Assembly: GCA_024235395.1 (NCBI GenBank)
Contig: JACKMK010000001.1
Coordinates: 744,001 to 808,000 of the forward strand
DNA from: Chromatiaceae bacterium
GTDB taxonomy: Bacteria; Pseudomonadota; Gammaproteobacteria; Chromatiales; Chromatiaceae
Reading direction: 5' to 3'
Length of the DNA: 64,000 nucleotides
Positions 16,857 through 26,125 of the stretch are shown one piece after another. The notes under the pieces were generated by a model. It searched no databases. It had not been told where the DNA came from and saw only the letters and a list, made by a program, of their open reading frames with translations. How positions within the stretch are numbered: the first letter of the stretch is position 1; the number at the start of each line of letters is the position of its first letter. Position numbers and translations under genes: made by a program.

Positions 16857-18146
16857 ATGCCCGCGATTCAGCCACGTTCCCCCGAGGTCTATCTCAATCT
16901 CAACATCCGCGGCATGGGACCATCGGCGACACTGGCGATCAACGAGCGCTCCCACCGCCTGCAGGCGGAAGGGCGCGAGGTGTTTCGCCTGGGTCTCGGC
17001 CAGTCGCCGTTTCCGGTGCCCGATCACGTGCGCGACAGCCTCGCACGCAACGCCCATCAGAAGGACTACCTCGCCGTCAAGGGACTGCCGGCATTGCGCC
17101 AGGGGGTGGTCGACTGGGTACGACGCACCGAGGGGCTCGACTATTCGCCGGACAACGTACTGGTCGGGCCGGGCACCAAGGAATTGATGTTTCTGGTCCA
17201 GCTGGTCTATTACGGCGACCTGGTGATCCCGTCACCGTCCTGGGTGTCGTACGCCCCACAGGCGCGCATCATCGGTCGCCAGATCCACTGGCTGCGGACA
17301 CGACCGTCGACCGGGCTGGGCGTGGAGCCGGACGCGCTCGAGGAACTCTGCCGCGAAGACCCCGAGCGCCCGCGCCTGCTGATCCTGAACTCGCCCAGCA
17401 ACCCCACCGGGCTGTCGTACGATGCCGAACAGCTGCAGGCGCTGGCCGAGGTCTTGCGCAAGTACCGGGTCCTGGCCCTGTCCGACGAGATCTACAGCGG
17501 CACGCACTACGCGGGCGAACACATCTCGCTGGCACGCTACTACCCCGAGGGGACCATCATCAGCAACGGCCTGAGCAAATGGTGCGGTGCCGGCGGATGG
17601 CGGCTCGGGTTCTTCGTGTTTCCGTCCGGGTTGAGCTGGCTGGCCGACGCGATGGCGGCCGCCGCGAGCGAGACCTTCACCGCGACCAGCGCGCCGATCC
17701 AGTACGCCGCGGTCACCGCGCTCGAAGATCGCCCGGAGATGACCACCTATCTGCAGCACAGCCGAAAGATCCTGGGCAGCCTTGCAGAATATGCCTACCG
17801 TACACTGGCCGGTGCCGGCGCGGTGCTGCATCCCGCTTCCGGCGGCTTCTACCTGTTTCCACGTTTCGAGGCGCACCGGGAGAAGCTCGCGGCACGCGGC
17901 ATTGACAGCGGCCAGGCGTTTTGCGAGCGCCTGCTCGACGAGACCGGCGTCGCGGTGCTGCCCGGCGTGAACTTCGGCCGCCCTCCGCAGGAGCTGTCGT
18001 TGCGCCTGGCGGTGGTCGATTTCGACGGCGCGCGCGCGTTGCAGAAGGCCGCCGAGGAACCGGTCGACGAGGCCTTCGTCGGGCAGTATTGCCATCGCGT
18101 CACCCAAGCGATCGACCGCATGGCGGAATGGGCGTCCGCCGACTGA
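16857..18146 (+). CDS. Class I/II PLP-dependent aminotransferase
   Basis: 429 residues. The ATG at 16857 has AAGGAAG 7 nt upstream. Fold-type I features run in order: GQSPFPVP near the N-terminus, the cofactor-site NSPSNPTG, SDEIYSG, and the PLP-lysine segment SNGLSKWCGAGGWRLGF. The last part, with the Arg of GWRLG, is the aspartate-aminotransferase superfamily signature. Substrate cannot be told from sequence. The ~40-residue C-terminal extension after RLAVVDFDG is longer than in typical AspC. It is divergent from aacS and followed by a TauE/SafE carrier gene. Confidence 0.85.
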   Translation: MPAIQPRSPEVYLNLNIRGMGPSATLAINERSHRLQAEGREVFRLGLGQSPFPVPDHVRDSLARNAHQKDYLAVKGLPALRQGVVDWVRRTEGLDYSPDNVLVGPGTKELMFLVQLVYYGDLVIPSPSWVSYAPQARIIGRQIHWLRTRPSTGLGVEPDALEELCREDPERPRLLILNSPSNPTGLSYDAEQLQALAEVLRKYRVLALSDEIYSGTHYAGEHISLARYYPEGTIISNGLSKWCGAGGWRLGFFVFPSGLSWLADAMAAAASETFTATSAPIQYAAVTALEDRPEMTTYLQHSRKILGSLAEYAYRTLAGAGAVLHPASGGFYLFPRFEAHREKLAARGIDSGQAFCERLLDETGVAVLPGVNFGRPPQELSLRLAVVDFDGARALQKAAEEPVDEAFVGQYCHRVTQAIDRMAEWASAD

Positions 18147-18214
18147 ACCCTGCAAAGCCGCGCTGTCACCGCCGTTAGGTGCAGCGTAGAATCCGCGGTT
18201 TTGCGGAGTCGGGC

Positions 18215-18970
18215 GTGGACGCGCTGCCTCTCGAAGTCCTGTCGATACTGGTCGCGGTCGCAGCGATGGCCGGCATGATCGATGCGATCGCCGGTGGTGG
18301 CGGGCTGCTCGCGCTGCCGGCACTGCTATGGGCCGGCCTGCCTCCAGTGCAGGCCCTGGCCACCAACAAGCTACAGGGGACCTTCGGCACCATGACCGCG
18401 TCGTTCAACTTCGTGCGGCGCGGTGAGATCGACCTGCGACGACTGCGCATCCCAGTCCTGATGACATTCATCGGTTCGGCGGCCGGCACCCTGGCTGTGC
18501 AACGCCTCGGTTCGGAAATGCTCGAACGCATCGTGCCGACGTTGTTGATCGTGTTCGCCCTGTATTTCCTCTTCTCGCCACGCATCGGCGATCAGGATGC
18601 ACAGCACCGGATCGGACATGGCCTGTTCGGTCTCACGATCGGTTTCGCGGTCGGGTTCTACGACGGCTTTTTCGGGCCCGGCACCGGCAGTTTCTTTGCC
18701 GCAGCCTTCGTGCTGCTGCTCGGTTACAGCCTGCGCCGTGCGACCGCCGGCACCAAGGTGCTCAACTTCACCAGCAACGTCGCCTCGCTGATCTTCTTCG
18801 CGCTCGCCGGCGAGGTGATCTGGAAGGTCGGACTGCCGATGGGCATCGCACAGATGATCGGTGCCTGGATCGGGTCGCACCTGGTGATGCGCCACGGTGC
18901 ACGCCTGGTGCGCCCGGTGCTGGTCGTGGTCTCGCTGGCGATCTCGCTCAAACTGCTGCTCGGCGACTGA
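18215..18970 (+). CDS. TSUP (TauE/SafE) family membrane carrier
   Basis: About 251 residues from a GTG at 18215 preceded by CGGAG; a GTG at 18179 lacks a ribosome site. Two repeated halves contain the family motifs: GMIDAIAGGGGLLALPALL with ATNKLQGTFG in the first, and GFYDGFFGPGTGSF with TKVLNFTSN in the second. About eight membrane helices are visible. TSUP proteins export or import small anions such as sulfite, sulfonates or sulfoacetate. In this genome context a sulfur anion is plausible, but the specific substrate is inference. Confidence 0.88.
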   Translation: MDALPLEVLSILVAVAAMAGMIDAIAGGGGLLALPALLWAGLPPVQALATNKLQGTFGTMTASFNFVRRGEIDLRRLRIPVLMTFIGSAAGTLAVQRLGSEMLERIVPTLLIVFALYFLFSPRIGDQDAQHRIGHGLFGLTIGFAVGFYDGFFGPGTGSFFAAAFVLLLGYSLRRATAGTKVLNFTSNVASLIFFALAGEVIWKVGLPMGIAQMIGAWIGSHLVMRHGARLVRPVLVVVSLAISLKLLLGD

Positions 18971-19203
18971 GCTCCTGACGCGCCGGGCGCGGTGGCAGCC
19001 CGGTGCTGGGGGTCGAACCCGAGATCATGTGCAAAAAGCACAGATGGAGGTTCCCGATCAATCCGTCGCGTCCGTTGGCCTCCATCAGAACCGGAAATCT
19101 TCGCCGCCGATGGGGTCCGACGGTCCCTTCGTCCGGCGAGGCGACGCAGCGGCCGTCCGCCGTTTCAACGTCCGGAAGGCTCGTTGCACGCTGCACTCCG
19201 CTA

Positions 19204-20055
19204 TCAGTCGTCCGACAGCTGCAGGCCCTCCCGGGCACATTGCGCGGCGGCCAGGGCAACGCTGGCCTGCAGTGCAGGACCGAGGGTCTGACCGCTGCGA
19301 AACGCCTGCACCATCGCAGCATTGAAGACATCCCCGGCACCGATGGTGTCGATCGCCGTTTCCAGCCGTGGCGCGGGTTCGTGCAGCAGTCGCCCGTCGC
19401 GCTCGACCGCCCAGGCCCCCTGCGCACCCCAGGTACAGCTGGCCTGCAGCCCCCGCGGCAGGCTGCGCAGCAGTGCAGCGGCGTCCGCGAATCCCTTCGA
19501 CTGCGCATAGTCGCGCGAGAACAACGCCAGGTCGGCGAATTCGAACAGGGCCTCGATGCCCGGTCTCAGCTTTTCGACCTCCAGCGACACGCGCAGTCCG
19601 GCGAACGAACGCGCGCGCGTCAGCATGAGCGCCAGTTCGTCGATCGCACGCCCTTCGAAATGCACCCAGTCGAAGCCTCCGAGATCCAGGGCGAGGAAGT
19701 CCGCGGCGCGATACTCCGGAAGCTCGCGGAAATGCACGATGGTCCGGGAGCCGGTCTCGGCACTGAGCGTGATATACGAGGTCGGCAGCGTAGCCCCGGT
19801 GATGCGCACCGCGAACGAGGCGTCGACGCGGTAGCGAGCGAAACTGTCGTCGACGATCCCGGGGGCTGATGGAAGATTGCCGGCCCAGGCCACGTCGGCA
19901 CCCAGTTGCGCAAGCACGACGGCGGTGTTCGCGGCATTGCCGCCCATACGTCGTGCCTGCGCGATTGCGCGCACCTCGTCGTCTTCGCGCGGATAACGTT
20001 CGACCCGGTTGACGATATCGAGCGTCGCAACGCCAATGCACAGAACGCGGGTCAT
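19204..20055 (-). CDS. PfkB-family sugar kinase (ketohexokinase-like)
   Basis: 283 residues from the ATG at 20055, which has GGAAGGGTGG directly upstream; an upstream TTG is rejected. The N-terminal GGNAANTAVVLAQLG and the C-terminal DTIGAGDVFNAA (anion hole and catalytic Asp) are the two PfkB signatures. The size and the N-terminal CIGVATLDIV start are closest to ketohexokinase or ribokinase-like members that phosphorylate a sugar or nucleoside with ATP. Specificity is not readable. It is convergent with the TSUP gene and lies ~90 nt downstream of the flavoprotein gene on the same strand. Confidence 0.85.
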   Translation of the reverse strand: MTRVLCIGVATLDIVNRVERYPREDDEVRAIAQARRMGGNAANTAVVLAQLGADVAWAGNLPSAPGIVDDSFARYRVDASFAVRITGATLPTSYITLSAETGSRTIVHFRELPEYRAADFLALDLGGFDWVHFEGRAIDELALMLTRARSFAGLRVSLEVEKLRPGIEALFEFADLALFSRDYAQSKGFADAAALLRSLPRGLQASCTWGAQGAWAVERDGRLLHEPAPRLETAIDTIGAGDVFNAAMVQAFRSGQTLGPALQASVALAAAQCAREGLQLSDD

Positions 20056-20145
20056 GCCACCCTTCCGCAATCGACACCGGTTGCCGCGAACCGCCTGTGC
20101 GGCCAGCGCATGTCGCGTTGCGGCCTCATACGCCAGGCGGATCGT

Positions 20146-21273
20146 TCAGCGGTATTGGCGCAGGTAGTTCCACTCGAATGCGCGCTTGGCCCAGTGGAAG
20201 CCGACGAACGACGGCAGCACCAGGTTGCGCGACGGGGTGCGGGCCACCAGCATGCCGCTGGAGCGCGTGTCGACGATGCAGATCAGCTCGGTCTTATAGG
20301 TGTGGCTGGCGACCTTGCCGCGAAATGCATCCATCAGGTTGGCGACCGCGGCTTCGGCCTGAAGGTCGGCCATGTGCGCCTGTTTCGGCAACCAGTCGGG
20401 ACCCGGGAAACTGCCGGCGTCGCCGGCGACATAGACCTTGTCCCAGCCTTCGACCTCGCAGTGCCGATTCGCCTTGATCATGCCGCCGGGGGAACGCGGC
20501 AGTTCGGTCTCATCGAACCAGGCGTTGCCGGTCATGCCGGGCATGAACAGGATCAGGTCGGCCGCGAAGTCGCCGCCCTCGGTCTTGACCCGGTCGGCCT
20601 CGAATCCCTTGAGCTTGTGGCCGAGATGAGTCTCTATGCCGCGTTTCGCCATCTCGCGCATCAATCCCTCGACCGCTTTCGGGCCGAGGCGCTGACCGGG
20701 CTTTTCGGCCGGCGTAAAAAACACCAGCTTGAAACGTTCGCGCGTGCCCTGCCGACGCAGCCAGGAGTCGATGCCGAACAGGAACTCGAACACCGGCCCA
20801 CCGCGCATCGCGGCCGGTTCGTTCGGGTTGCCGGAGAAACCGAACGCCAGGGTACCGCCCTGCATCGCGCCGAGGCGGTCGCGGATCTGCGTCGCCGCAT
20901 CGACCCCTCCACACGGCAGGATCGATTGCTCGATGCCCGGCAGTTTGCGTATGAAGCGACCACCACACGCGATGATCAGGCCATCGTTGGGGATCTCGCC
21001 CTGATCGGTGATGACGCCACGTCCGGCACCGCTCAGTCCCTGCGCGGCGGCCTGGTGGTAGGTGACGTTCATGCGACGGAAGAAGTTGCCCAACGGGATG
21101 ACCAGGTCCTGCGGTTCGCGAAGCCGGGTCGGGATCCAGATCGTGCCCGGGTAATAGACGAACTCGGGCTTCGGCGCGATCAGGTCGATGCCGATGCTCG
21201 AATCGGCGGCGCGCAATTTGCGAACGGCGGTCAATGCAGCGAACCCGGCGCCTATGACGGTCACTCGTGACAT
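20146..21273 (-). CDS. SQR-like FAD-dependent pyridine nucleotide-disulfide oxidoreductase
   Basis: 375 residues from the ATG at 21273 (GGAGAG upstream). The N-terminal FAD-binding VTVIGAGFAALTAVRKL, the middle IIACGG segment and the late VYVAGDAGSF (second FAD contact) define the family. Similarity in layout to sulfide:quinone oxidoreductases and flavocytochrome c sulfide dehydrogenases includes the YYPGTIWIPTR segment. Candidate redox cysteines are Cys121 (SILPCGGVDAA) and the Cys in TELICIVDTRSSG near residue 345. No signal peptide is present, and there is a C-terminal amphipathic WAKRAFEWNYLRQYR tail that may contact the membrane. Sulfide oxidation at the quinone pool is the likely role, unproven. 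Confidence 0.78.
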   Translation of the reverse strand: MSRVTVIGAGFAALTAVRKLRAADSSIGIDLIAPKPEFVYYPGTIWIPTRLREPQDLVIPLGNFFRRMNVTYHQAAAQGLSGAGRGVITDQGEIPNDGLIIACGGRFIRKLPGIEQSILPCGGVDAATQIRDRLGAMQGGTLAFGFSGNPNEPAAMRGGPVFEFLFGIDSWLRRQGTRERFKLVFFTPAEKPGQRLGPKAVEGLMREMAKRGIETHLGHKLKGFEADRVKTEGGDFAADLILFMPGMTGNAWFDETELPRSPGGMIKANRHCEVEGWDKVYVAGDAGSFPGPDWLPKQAHMADLQAEAAVANLMDAFRGKVASHTYKTELICIVDTRSSGMLVARTPSRNLVLPSFVGFHWAKRAFEWNYLRQYR

Positions 21274-21415
21274 ATCGACAACTCTCCTCGGAATCTGGCG
21301 GATCATTCTACCCGCCGCGGTGCTGGCGTGTCAGAACGCGCCCGCTGGCTACCCGCTTGGGTAATCCGCGCAATACCGCTATTCTTGCCGGAACCACGCT
21401 GCAGTAAGGATATCC

Positions 21416-23056
21416 ATGGCCGAGCTCGATCCCGGTTTTCTCGGTACCCTAAAGGACGTTTCCGGGGCGCGCTTCATCGCACAGATCGACGACGACGGCG
21501 GCGCATTCCAGCCCTATCGACAGATCGGCGTCGAGAAGGTCGCGGTCGGCCAGATCGGGTCCTACGTGCTGGCCCGAGGCGAACTCGAGCAGGTGCTGTG
21601 CCAGGTCGTGCAGGTCTGGGAGGAGCCGCGCGACGCAACCAAGGTGCGCCTGATGCGTCTGCTGCCGCTCGGCGAGGTCACCAGCGACGGCCAATTCTTC
21701 CGCGGCGTCGGTCGGTACCCGCCACTCGAGACACCCGTCTACCTGGCCGACAGCAAGCAGCTCGAGGCGATGTTCGACTCGGTACGGCGCTTCGGCCTGG
21801 ATATAGGCCGCCTCAGCCAGCGTGCCGAGCTGCGCGTATTCGTCGAACCGAATCTGCTGTACAACCGTCACCTCGCGATCCTCGGCCAGTCCGGTTCCGG
21901 CAAATCCTGGGCGGTCAGCAGCCTGCTGCAACGAACCGTCAAGCTGATGCCCAAGGCGCACATCGTGCTGCTGGACCTGCACGGCGAATACGGTTGGCGC
22001 GATTCCACCGGCAACTTTCACAGTGCCTTCCCGGTCGACATGGTGCGGCATATCGATGCGCGCATGCTGGAGATCCCGTACTGGCTGCTGACCTACGGCG
22101 AACTGGTCGACCTGCTGATCGACCGTACCGATCCGAACGCGTCGCTTCAGATCTCGTTCATGCGCGAGGTGTTGCATACCTTGCGCAAGAAAGGCAATCA
22201 GGACCTCGGTATCGACCGCATATCGGTCGACTCACCGGTCTATTTTCCGCTGAAGGACCTGTACCTGCATTTCAAGCAGGCCAACGAACAGCAGTTCGAT
22301 TTCGGCAAGACCAAGGGCCCGCTGTTCGGCGCGTTCGACGAGTTCCTGGTACGTTTCCAGGCAATGTACAACGACTCGCGTTACGAGTTCCTGCTCCGAC
22401 CGCGCAAACGGGTCAAGTCGAAGGACCTCGAGGACCTGTTGCGTGACTTCATCGGTCTCGGCGATCCCAAACGTCAGATCACCGTCGTCGACCTGAGCCC
22501 GGTGCCGCACGACGTCCGGCCGACCGTGTCCGCGCAGATCGGGCGCCTGGCGTTCGAGTTCAACTACTGGAACCCACAGCGCCGCGAGTTTCCGATCCTG
22601 CTGGTCTGCGAGGAGGCCCACCAGTACATCCCGCGTGAGAGCGATGCGCAGCATGCCGGCAGCCGGCGCGAAATGGAACGCATTGCGAAGGAAGGACGCA
22701 AATACGGTGTCGGCCTGTGCGTGGTCAGCCAACGCCCCAACGAGCTGTCCGAGACGGTGTTGTCACAGTGCAGCAACTTCGTGTGCCTGCGCACGACCAA
22801 CCCGCAGGACCAGGAATACATCCGCAAACTGATGCCCGAGGGTGAACAGGATCTCGCCGACGTGCTGACCACGCTGCGCCGTGGCGAGGCCCTGGCGGTC
22901 GGTGAGGCCGTGCCGATCCCGACCCGGGTGCGTCTCTACCCGCCCGATCCGGCACCGGCCAGCAGTGACGCGCCAGTGGCCGAAAGCTGGCGCTCGGGGC
23001 CCGACGATCTGGATGTCGCCGCGATCGTCGATCGCTGGTGGCGGCAGCAGCGATGA
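21416..23056 (+). CDS. HerA-like ATPase (DUF87 family)
   Basis: 546 residues. An N-terminal HAS-barrel-like beta region (residues ~1-120) precedes Walker A GQSGSGKSWAV (near residue 160), DLHGEYGW, the Walker B-like FPILLVCEEAHQYIP, and a VVSQRPNELSETVLSQCSNFVCLRT sensor region. These are typical of HerA/FtsK-type hexameric ATPases that pump or remodel DNA. In many bacteria stand-alone HerA-like genes pair with nucleases; here the only coupled partner is the tiny protein whose ATG overlaps this stop. No NurA-like nuclease is visible. Role in DNA processing is therefore inference from family. Confidence 0.85.
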   Translation: MAELDPGFLGTLKDVSGARFIAQIDDDGGAFQPYRQIGVEKVAVGQIGSYVLARGELEQVLCQVVQVWEEPRDATKVRLMRLLPLGEVTSDGQFFRGVGRYPPLETPVYLADSKQLEAMFDSVRRFGLDIGRLSQRAELRVFVEPNLLYNRHLAILGQSGSGKSWAVSSLLQRTVKLMPKAHIVLLDLHGEYGWRDSTGNFHSAFPVDMVRHIDARMLEIPYWLLTYGELVDLLIDRTDPNASLQISFMREVLHTLRKKGNQDLGIDRISVDSPVYFPLKDLYLHFKQANEQQFDFGKTKGPLFGAFDEFLVRFQAMYNDSRYEFLLRPRKRVKSKDLEDLLRDFIGLGDPKRQITVVDLSPVPHDVRPTVSAQIGRLAFEFNYWNPQRREFPILLVCEEAHQYIPRESDAQHAGSRREMERIAKEGRKYGVGLCVVSQRPNELSETVLSQCSNFVCLRTTNPQDQEYIRKLMPEGEQDLADVLTTLRRGEALAVGEAVPIPTRVRLYPPDPAPASSDAPVAESWRSGPDDLDVAAIVDRWWRQQR

Positions 23057-23292
23057 GCGACGACAACGTCCTGCCTTTCCCGGACCGCATGCGTGATGCA
23101 ATCGACGAGGAGAAGTGGCGCGCGCTGCAGGGCGAGTTCTACCTGGACTGCTATATGGCGCAGCATGGCCAGCCGGCCGAAGACCCGGAACAGCTGCGCA
23201 CCTGGCTCGAGCAGGCGCAACTTTTCGCCGAGCTCGAGAACCCGTTTTTCCGCGGCTGGTTGGTACGACGTCTCAGCGAACCGGTAGGCTGA
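23053..23292 (+). CDS. 79-residue acidic protein coupled to HerA-like ATPase
   Basis: The ATG overlaps the stop of the HerA-like gene (ATGA), implying translational coupling. The protein is small, soluble, helical and acidic with aromatic positions (EKWRALQGEFYLDCYMAQHG, then PEQLRTWLEQAQLFAELENPFFRGW). No known domain is recognised. Tight coupling suggests a dedicated partner or regulator of the ATPase. Confidence 0.65.
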   Translation: MSDDNVLPFPDRMRDAIDEEKWRALQGEFYLDCYMAQHGQPAEDPEQLRTWLEQAQLFAELENPFFRGWLVRRLSEPVG

Positions 23293-23310
23293 AACGTCGT
23301 ACCTGTGGGA

Positions 23311-24585
23311 TCAAGCGGCGGCGAGCAGTGCCTGATCGATGTCGGCGATGATGTCGTCGACATGTTCGATACCGATCGACAGCCGCACCATGTCCTCCCT
23401 CACGCCGGCAGAGGCCAGCTCCTCCGGACCGAGTTGGCGGTGCGTCGTCGTGGCCGGGTGACAGGCGAGCGACTTGGCATCGCCGATGTTCACCAGGCGC
23501 AGGATCATCTGCAGCGCATCGATGAACCTCGCGCCGGCCTCCTTGCCGCCCTTGATACCAAAGCTGAGTATTCCCGAGGCCCTGCCGCCGGTGATCTTCT
23601 GACACAGGGCATGGTACGGGCTGTCCGGCAGACCCGCATAGCTGACCCATTCGACGCGCGGGTGCGCCTTGAGGTGTTCGGCGACGCGTTGGGCGTTCGT
23701 GCAATGCCGCTCCATGCGCAGGCCCAGCGTCTCGAGTCCCTGCATGATCAGGAAGGCGTTCAACGGCGAGATCGCCGCACCGGTGTTGCGCAGCGGCACC
23801 ACCCGGCAACGTCCGATATAGGCCGCCGGGCCGAGCGCCTCGGTGTACACCACGCCGTGGTAAGACGGGTCGGGCGAATTCAACATCGGGAAACGTTCGG
23901 CATTGCCGGCCCAGTCGAACTTGCCCGAATCGACGATCACGCCGCCAATGCTGGTGCCGTGTCCACCGATGTATTTGGTCAGCGAGTGGATCACGATGTC
24001 CGCGCCGAGTTCGAACGGTTTGCACAGGAAGGGTGTCGGCACCGTGTTGTCGACGATCAGCGGGACCCCGTGGCGATGGGCGATCTCGCCAAGCGTCGCG
24101 ATATCGACGACGTTGCCGGCCGGATTGCCGATCGACTCGCAGAACAGCGCACGGGTGTTGCCGTCGATCCGCGACTCGAGTCCCGCATAGTCGTCGTGCG
24201 ACGCAAAACGGACCTCGATGCCCTGCCGCGGGAAGGTGTGCGCGAACAGGTTGTAGGTACCACCGTACAACTGGCTGGTGCTGACGATGTTGCAGCCGAC
24301 GTCGGCGAGACATTGGATCGAGTAGGTGATCGCGGCCATGCCTGATGCGAGGCACAGGGCACCCACCCCACCCTCCATCTCGGCAAGGCGTTGCTCGAGC
24401 ACCGCCTGGGTCGGGTTCATGATGCGCGTATAGATGTTGCCGGCGACCTTGAGGTCGAACAGGTCCGCACCGTGCTGTGTATTGTCGAACGTATACGAGG
24501 TCGTCTGATAGATCGGCGTGGTCGCGGCGCGCGTGGTCAGGTCGCCTGCATAGCCGGCATGCAGGGCCAGGGTCTCGAGTTTCAT
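23311..24585 (-). CDS. metY: O-acetylhomoserine sulfhydrylase / aminocarboxypropyltransferase
   Basis: 424 residues from the ATG at 24585, which has GGAGGAG 6 nt upstream. Typical MetY start (LETLALHAGY), cofactor segments SGMAAITYSIQCL and YGGTYNLF, and the PLP lysine in HSLTKYIGGHGTSIGGVIVDSG. Length and motifs match MetY rather than the shorter cystathionine gamma-synthases. The enzyme makes homocysteine from O-acetylhomoserine and sulfide, a direct sulfide-assimilation route into methionine that fits the sulfur-metabolism setting. It follows a glycosyltransferase gene on the same strand by 112 nt. Confidence 0.93.
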   Translation of the reverse strand: MKLETLALHAGYAGDLTTRAATTPIYQTTSYTFDNTQHGADLFDLKVAGNIYTRIMNPTQAVLEQRLAEMEGGVGALCLASGMAAITYSIQCLADVGCNIVSTSQLYGGTYNLFAHTFPRQGIEVRFASHDDYAGLESRIDGNTRALFCESIGNPAGNVVDIATLGEIAHRHGVPLIVDNTVPTPFLCKPFELGADIVIHSLTKYIGGHGTSIGGVIVDSGKFDWAGNAERFPMLNSPDPSYHGVVYTEALGPAAYIGRCRVVPLRNTGAAISPLNAFLIMQGLETLGLRMERHCTNAQRVAEHLKAHPRVEWVSYAGLPDSPYHALCQKITGGRASGILSFGIKGGKEAGARFIDALQMILRLVNIGDAKSLACHPATTTHRQLGPEELASAGVREDMVRLSIGIEHVDDIIADIDQALLAAA

Positions 24586-24697
24586 CGGGGCTCCTCCAGG
24601 TATTCTTGTATAGGCAGCGGGTGCCGCCAGGTCCGATGGGCGGACCTCGCGGATGATAGCCGCTGCGTGGAGGATATTGAAACGCCGCCCGGTCGGT

Positions 24698-25885
24698 TCA
24701 GGGATGCCGATCGGCCAGCGTGTGACGGAAGATCTCCAGCTGACCGCGCGATGTGTCGTCCCACGCAAACCCCTCGGCGTAGGCACGCGTCGCGACCCGT
24801 TCGGGCAGCTTGTCGAACAGCGCCTTCACCGCCTGCACGATCGCCCCGGCGCTGCGATCTGCGGTGAGCTGTCCGGCGGCTGGCGCCGCGACGACTTCGG
24901 GTGTGCCGTCGACCGGGGTCGCAACGACCGGTGTCCCGCATGCCATTGCCTCGAGCAGCACGTTCGCCCAGCCCTCGCGGCTCGATGCCAGCACCAGCGC
25001 GTCGGCGGCCTGGTAGTGCCCGCGCAACACCTCCTGCGAGAGCCGGCCGGCAAACGTCACCCGATCGACCAGCGCGTGGCGTTCGACCAGATTGTGCAGT
25101 GTGGCCTCTTCCGGCCCGTCGCCGGCGATGACCAGGTGCAGATCCGGCAGTTCGCGCATCGCCTCGATCACCAGGTGGTGTCCCTTGCGCTCGATCAGAT
25201 GACCGACCGACAGCAACACCCGTCGATCGCCGAATCCCAATTCCTCGCGCAGCGCCGCGCGTTCATCGCTCGGGTGAAAGAACACCAGATCGACCCCGTT
25301 GCGCAAAACGGTGACCCGATCGCCGTCGACCCCCATCGCCAGCAGGTAGTCCTTCAGCGCGGCCGCGACGGTGATCATGTGCCCGGCCTCGCGGGTCACG
25401 TGCAAGATCTTGCGCCGCGGCCCGGGGTAGCGTGGTATCAGGTTCAGATCGGTACCGCGTCCGGTGACCACGAACGGCCGTCCGAACTCCCTCGCGAGGT
25501 ACATCGCAGCGACGCCGTCGGGGTAGAAATAGTGGGCGTCGATCAGGTCGAAGTCGTAGCCCTGTTGGCGCAGGCGCCGCACCCAGGGGCGCACCGCGCG
25601 ATACATCAGCCAGGGGGCCATGCCCATGCCGATCTTCGGTATCACGGCATAGCGTGGATGCCAGACGTCGATACCGTGCCGCATCTCCCGGCTCCCGACA
25701 CCGGCGTACTTCGCATATTCGCCGAAACGCGGATTCTGCGAAGGAAACCAGGGTACCGGGGCGATCACCCGCGCCTCGATCTCCGGTGCAAAGTCGAGCA
25801 GCTGGCGCAGCCGGTTCTCGACGAAGATGCCGTGCGATGGCTGCCTGGTATTGGGGTACAGCGAGCTGAAGGTGAGGACTTTCAT
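24698..25885 (-). CDS. GT4-family glycosyltransferase
   Basis: 395 residues from the ATG at 25885; the upstream in-frame extension lacks family character. The N-terminal domain opens MKVLTFSSLYPNTRQPSHGIFVENR, and the C-terminal domain has SVGHLIERKGHHLVIEA and the donor-binding ASSREGWANVLLEAMACGTPVVAT (E-x7-E layout). These define GT-B fold, family GT4 retaining transferases that build cell-surface polysaccharides or glycolipids. Donor and acceptor cannot be read. There is no polysaccharide cluster around it. Confidence 0.88.
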   Translation of the reverse strand: MKVLTFSSLYPNTRQPSHGIFVENRLRQLLDFAPEIEARVIAPVPWFPSQNPRFGEYAKYAGVGSREMRHGIDVWHPRYAVIPKIGMGMAPWLMYRAVRPWVRRLRQQGYDFDLIDAHYFYPDGVAAMYLAREFGRPFVVTGRGTDLNLIPRYPGPRRKILHVTREAGHMITVAAALKDYLLAMGVDGDRVTVLRNGVDLVFFHPSDERAALREELGFGDRRVLLSVGHLIERKGHHLVIEAMRELPDLHLVIAGDGPEEATLHNLVERHALVDRVTFAGRLSQEVLRGHYQAADALVLASSREGWANVLLEAMACGTPVVATPVDGTPEVVAAPAAGQLTADRSAGAIVQAVKALFDKLPERVATRAYAEGFAWDDTSRGQLEIFRHTLADRHP

Positions 25886-26125
25886 CGCGGCGCGCCAACC
25901 GGGCCGGCGGCATCCGCCGGTGCGGTCACGAGGGGTTCCGCGTAGTCGCCGGGCACATGACACCTCCGATTACGGCCACCGGGTGCGTATCCCCGTCGGC
26001 CACACGCCACGCCGGGCGGTGTGCGGTGATGGAAGAGCACATGCATCTCAGCCCCCGATCGTCTCCTGCTCGCGTCCTGGCCTTCCGGCCGATGGCCCGC
26101 GCCGCAGCGGACGGCCGCGGCAGTC

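Noticed and set aside
18998..19020. T-loop-like GGGTTCGACCCCC on the minus strand
   Set aside because: No acceptor, anticodon or D arm can be folded around it, so it is not a tRNA or tmRNA.
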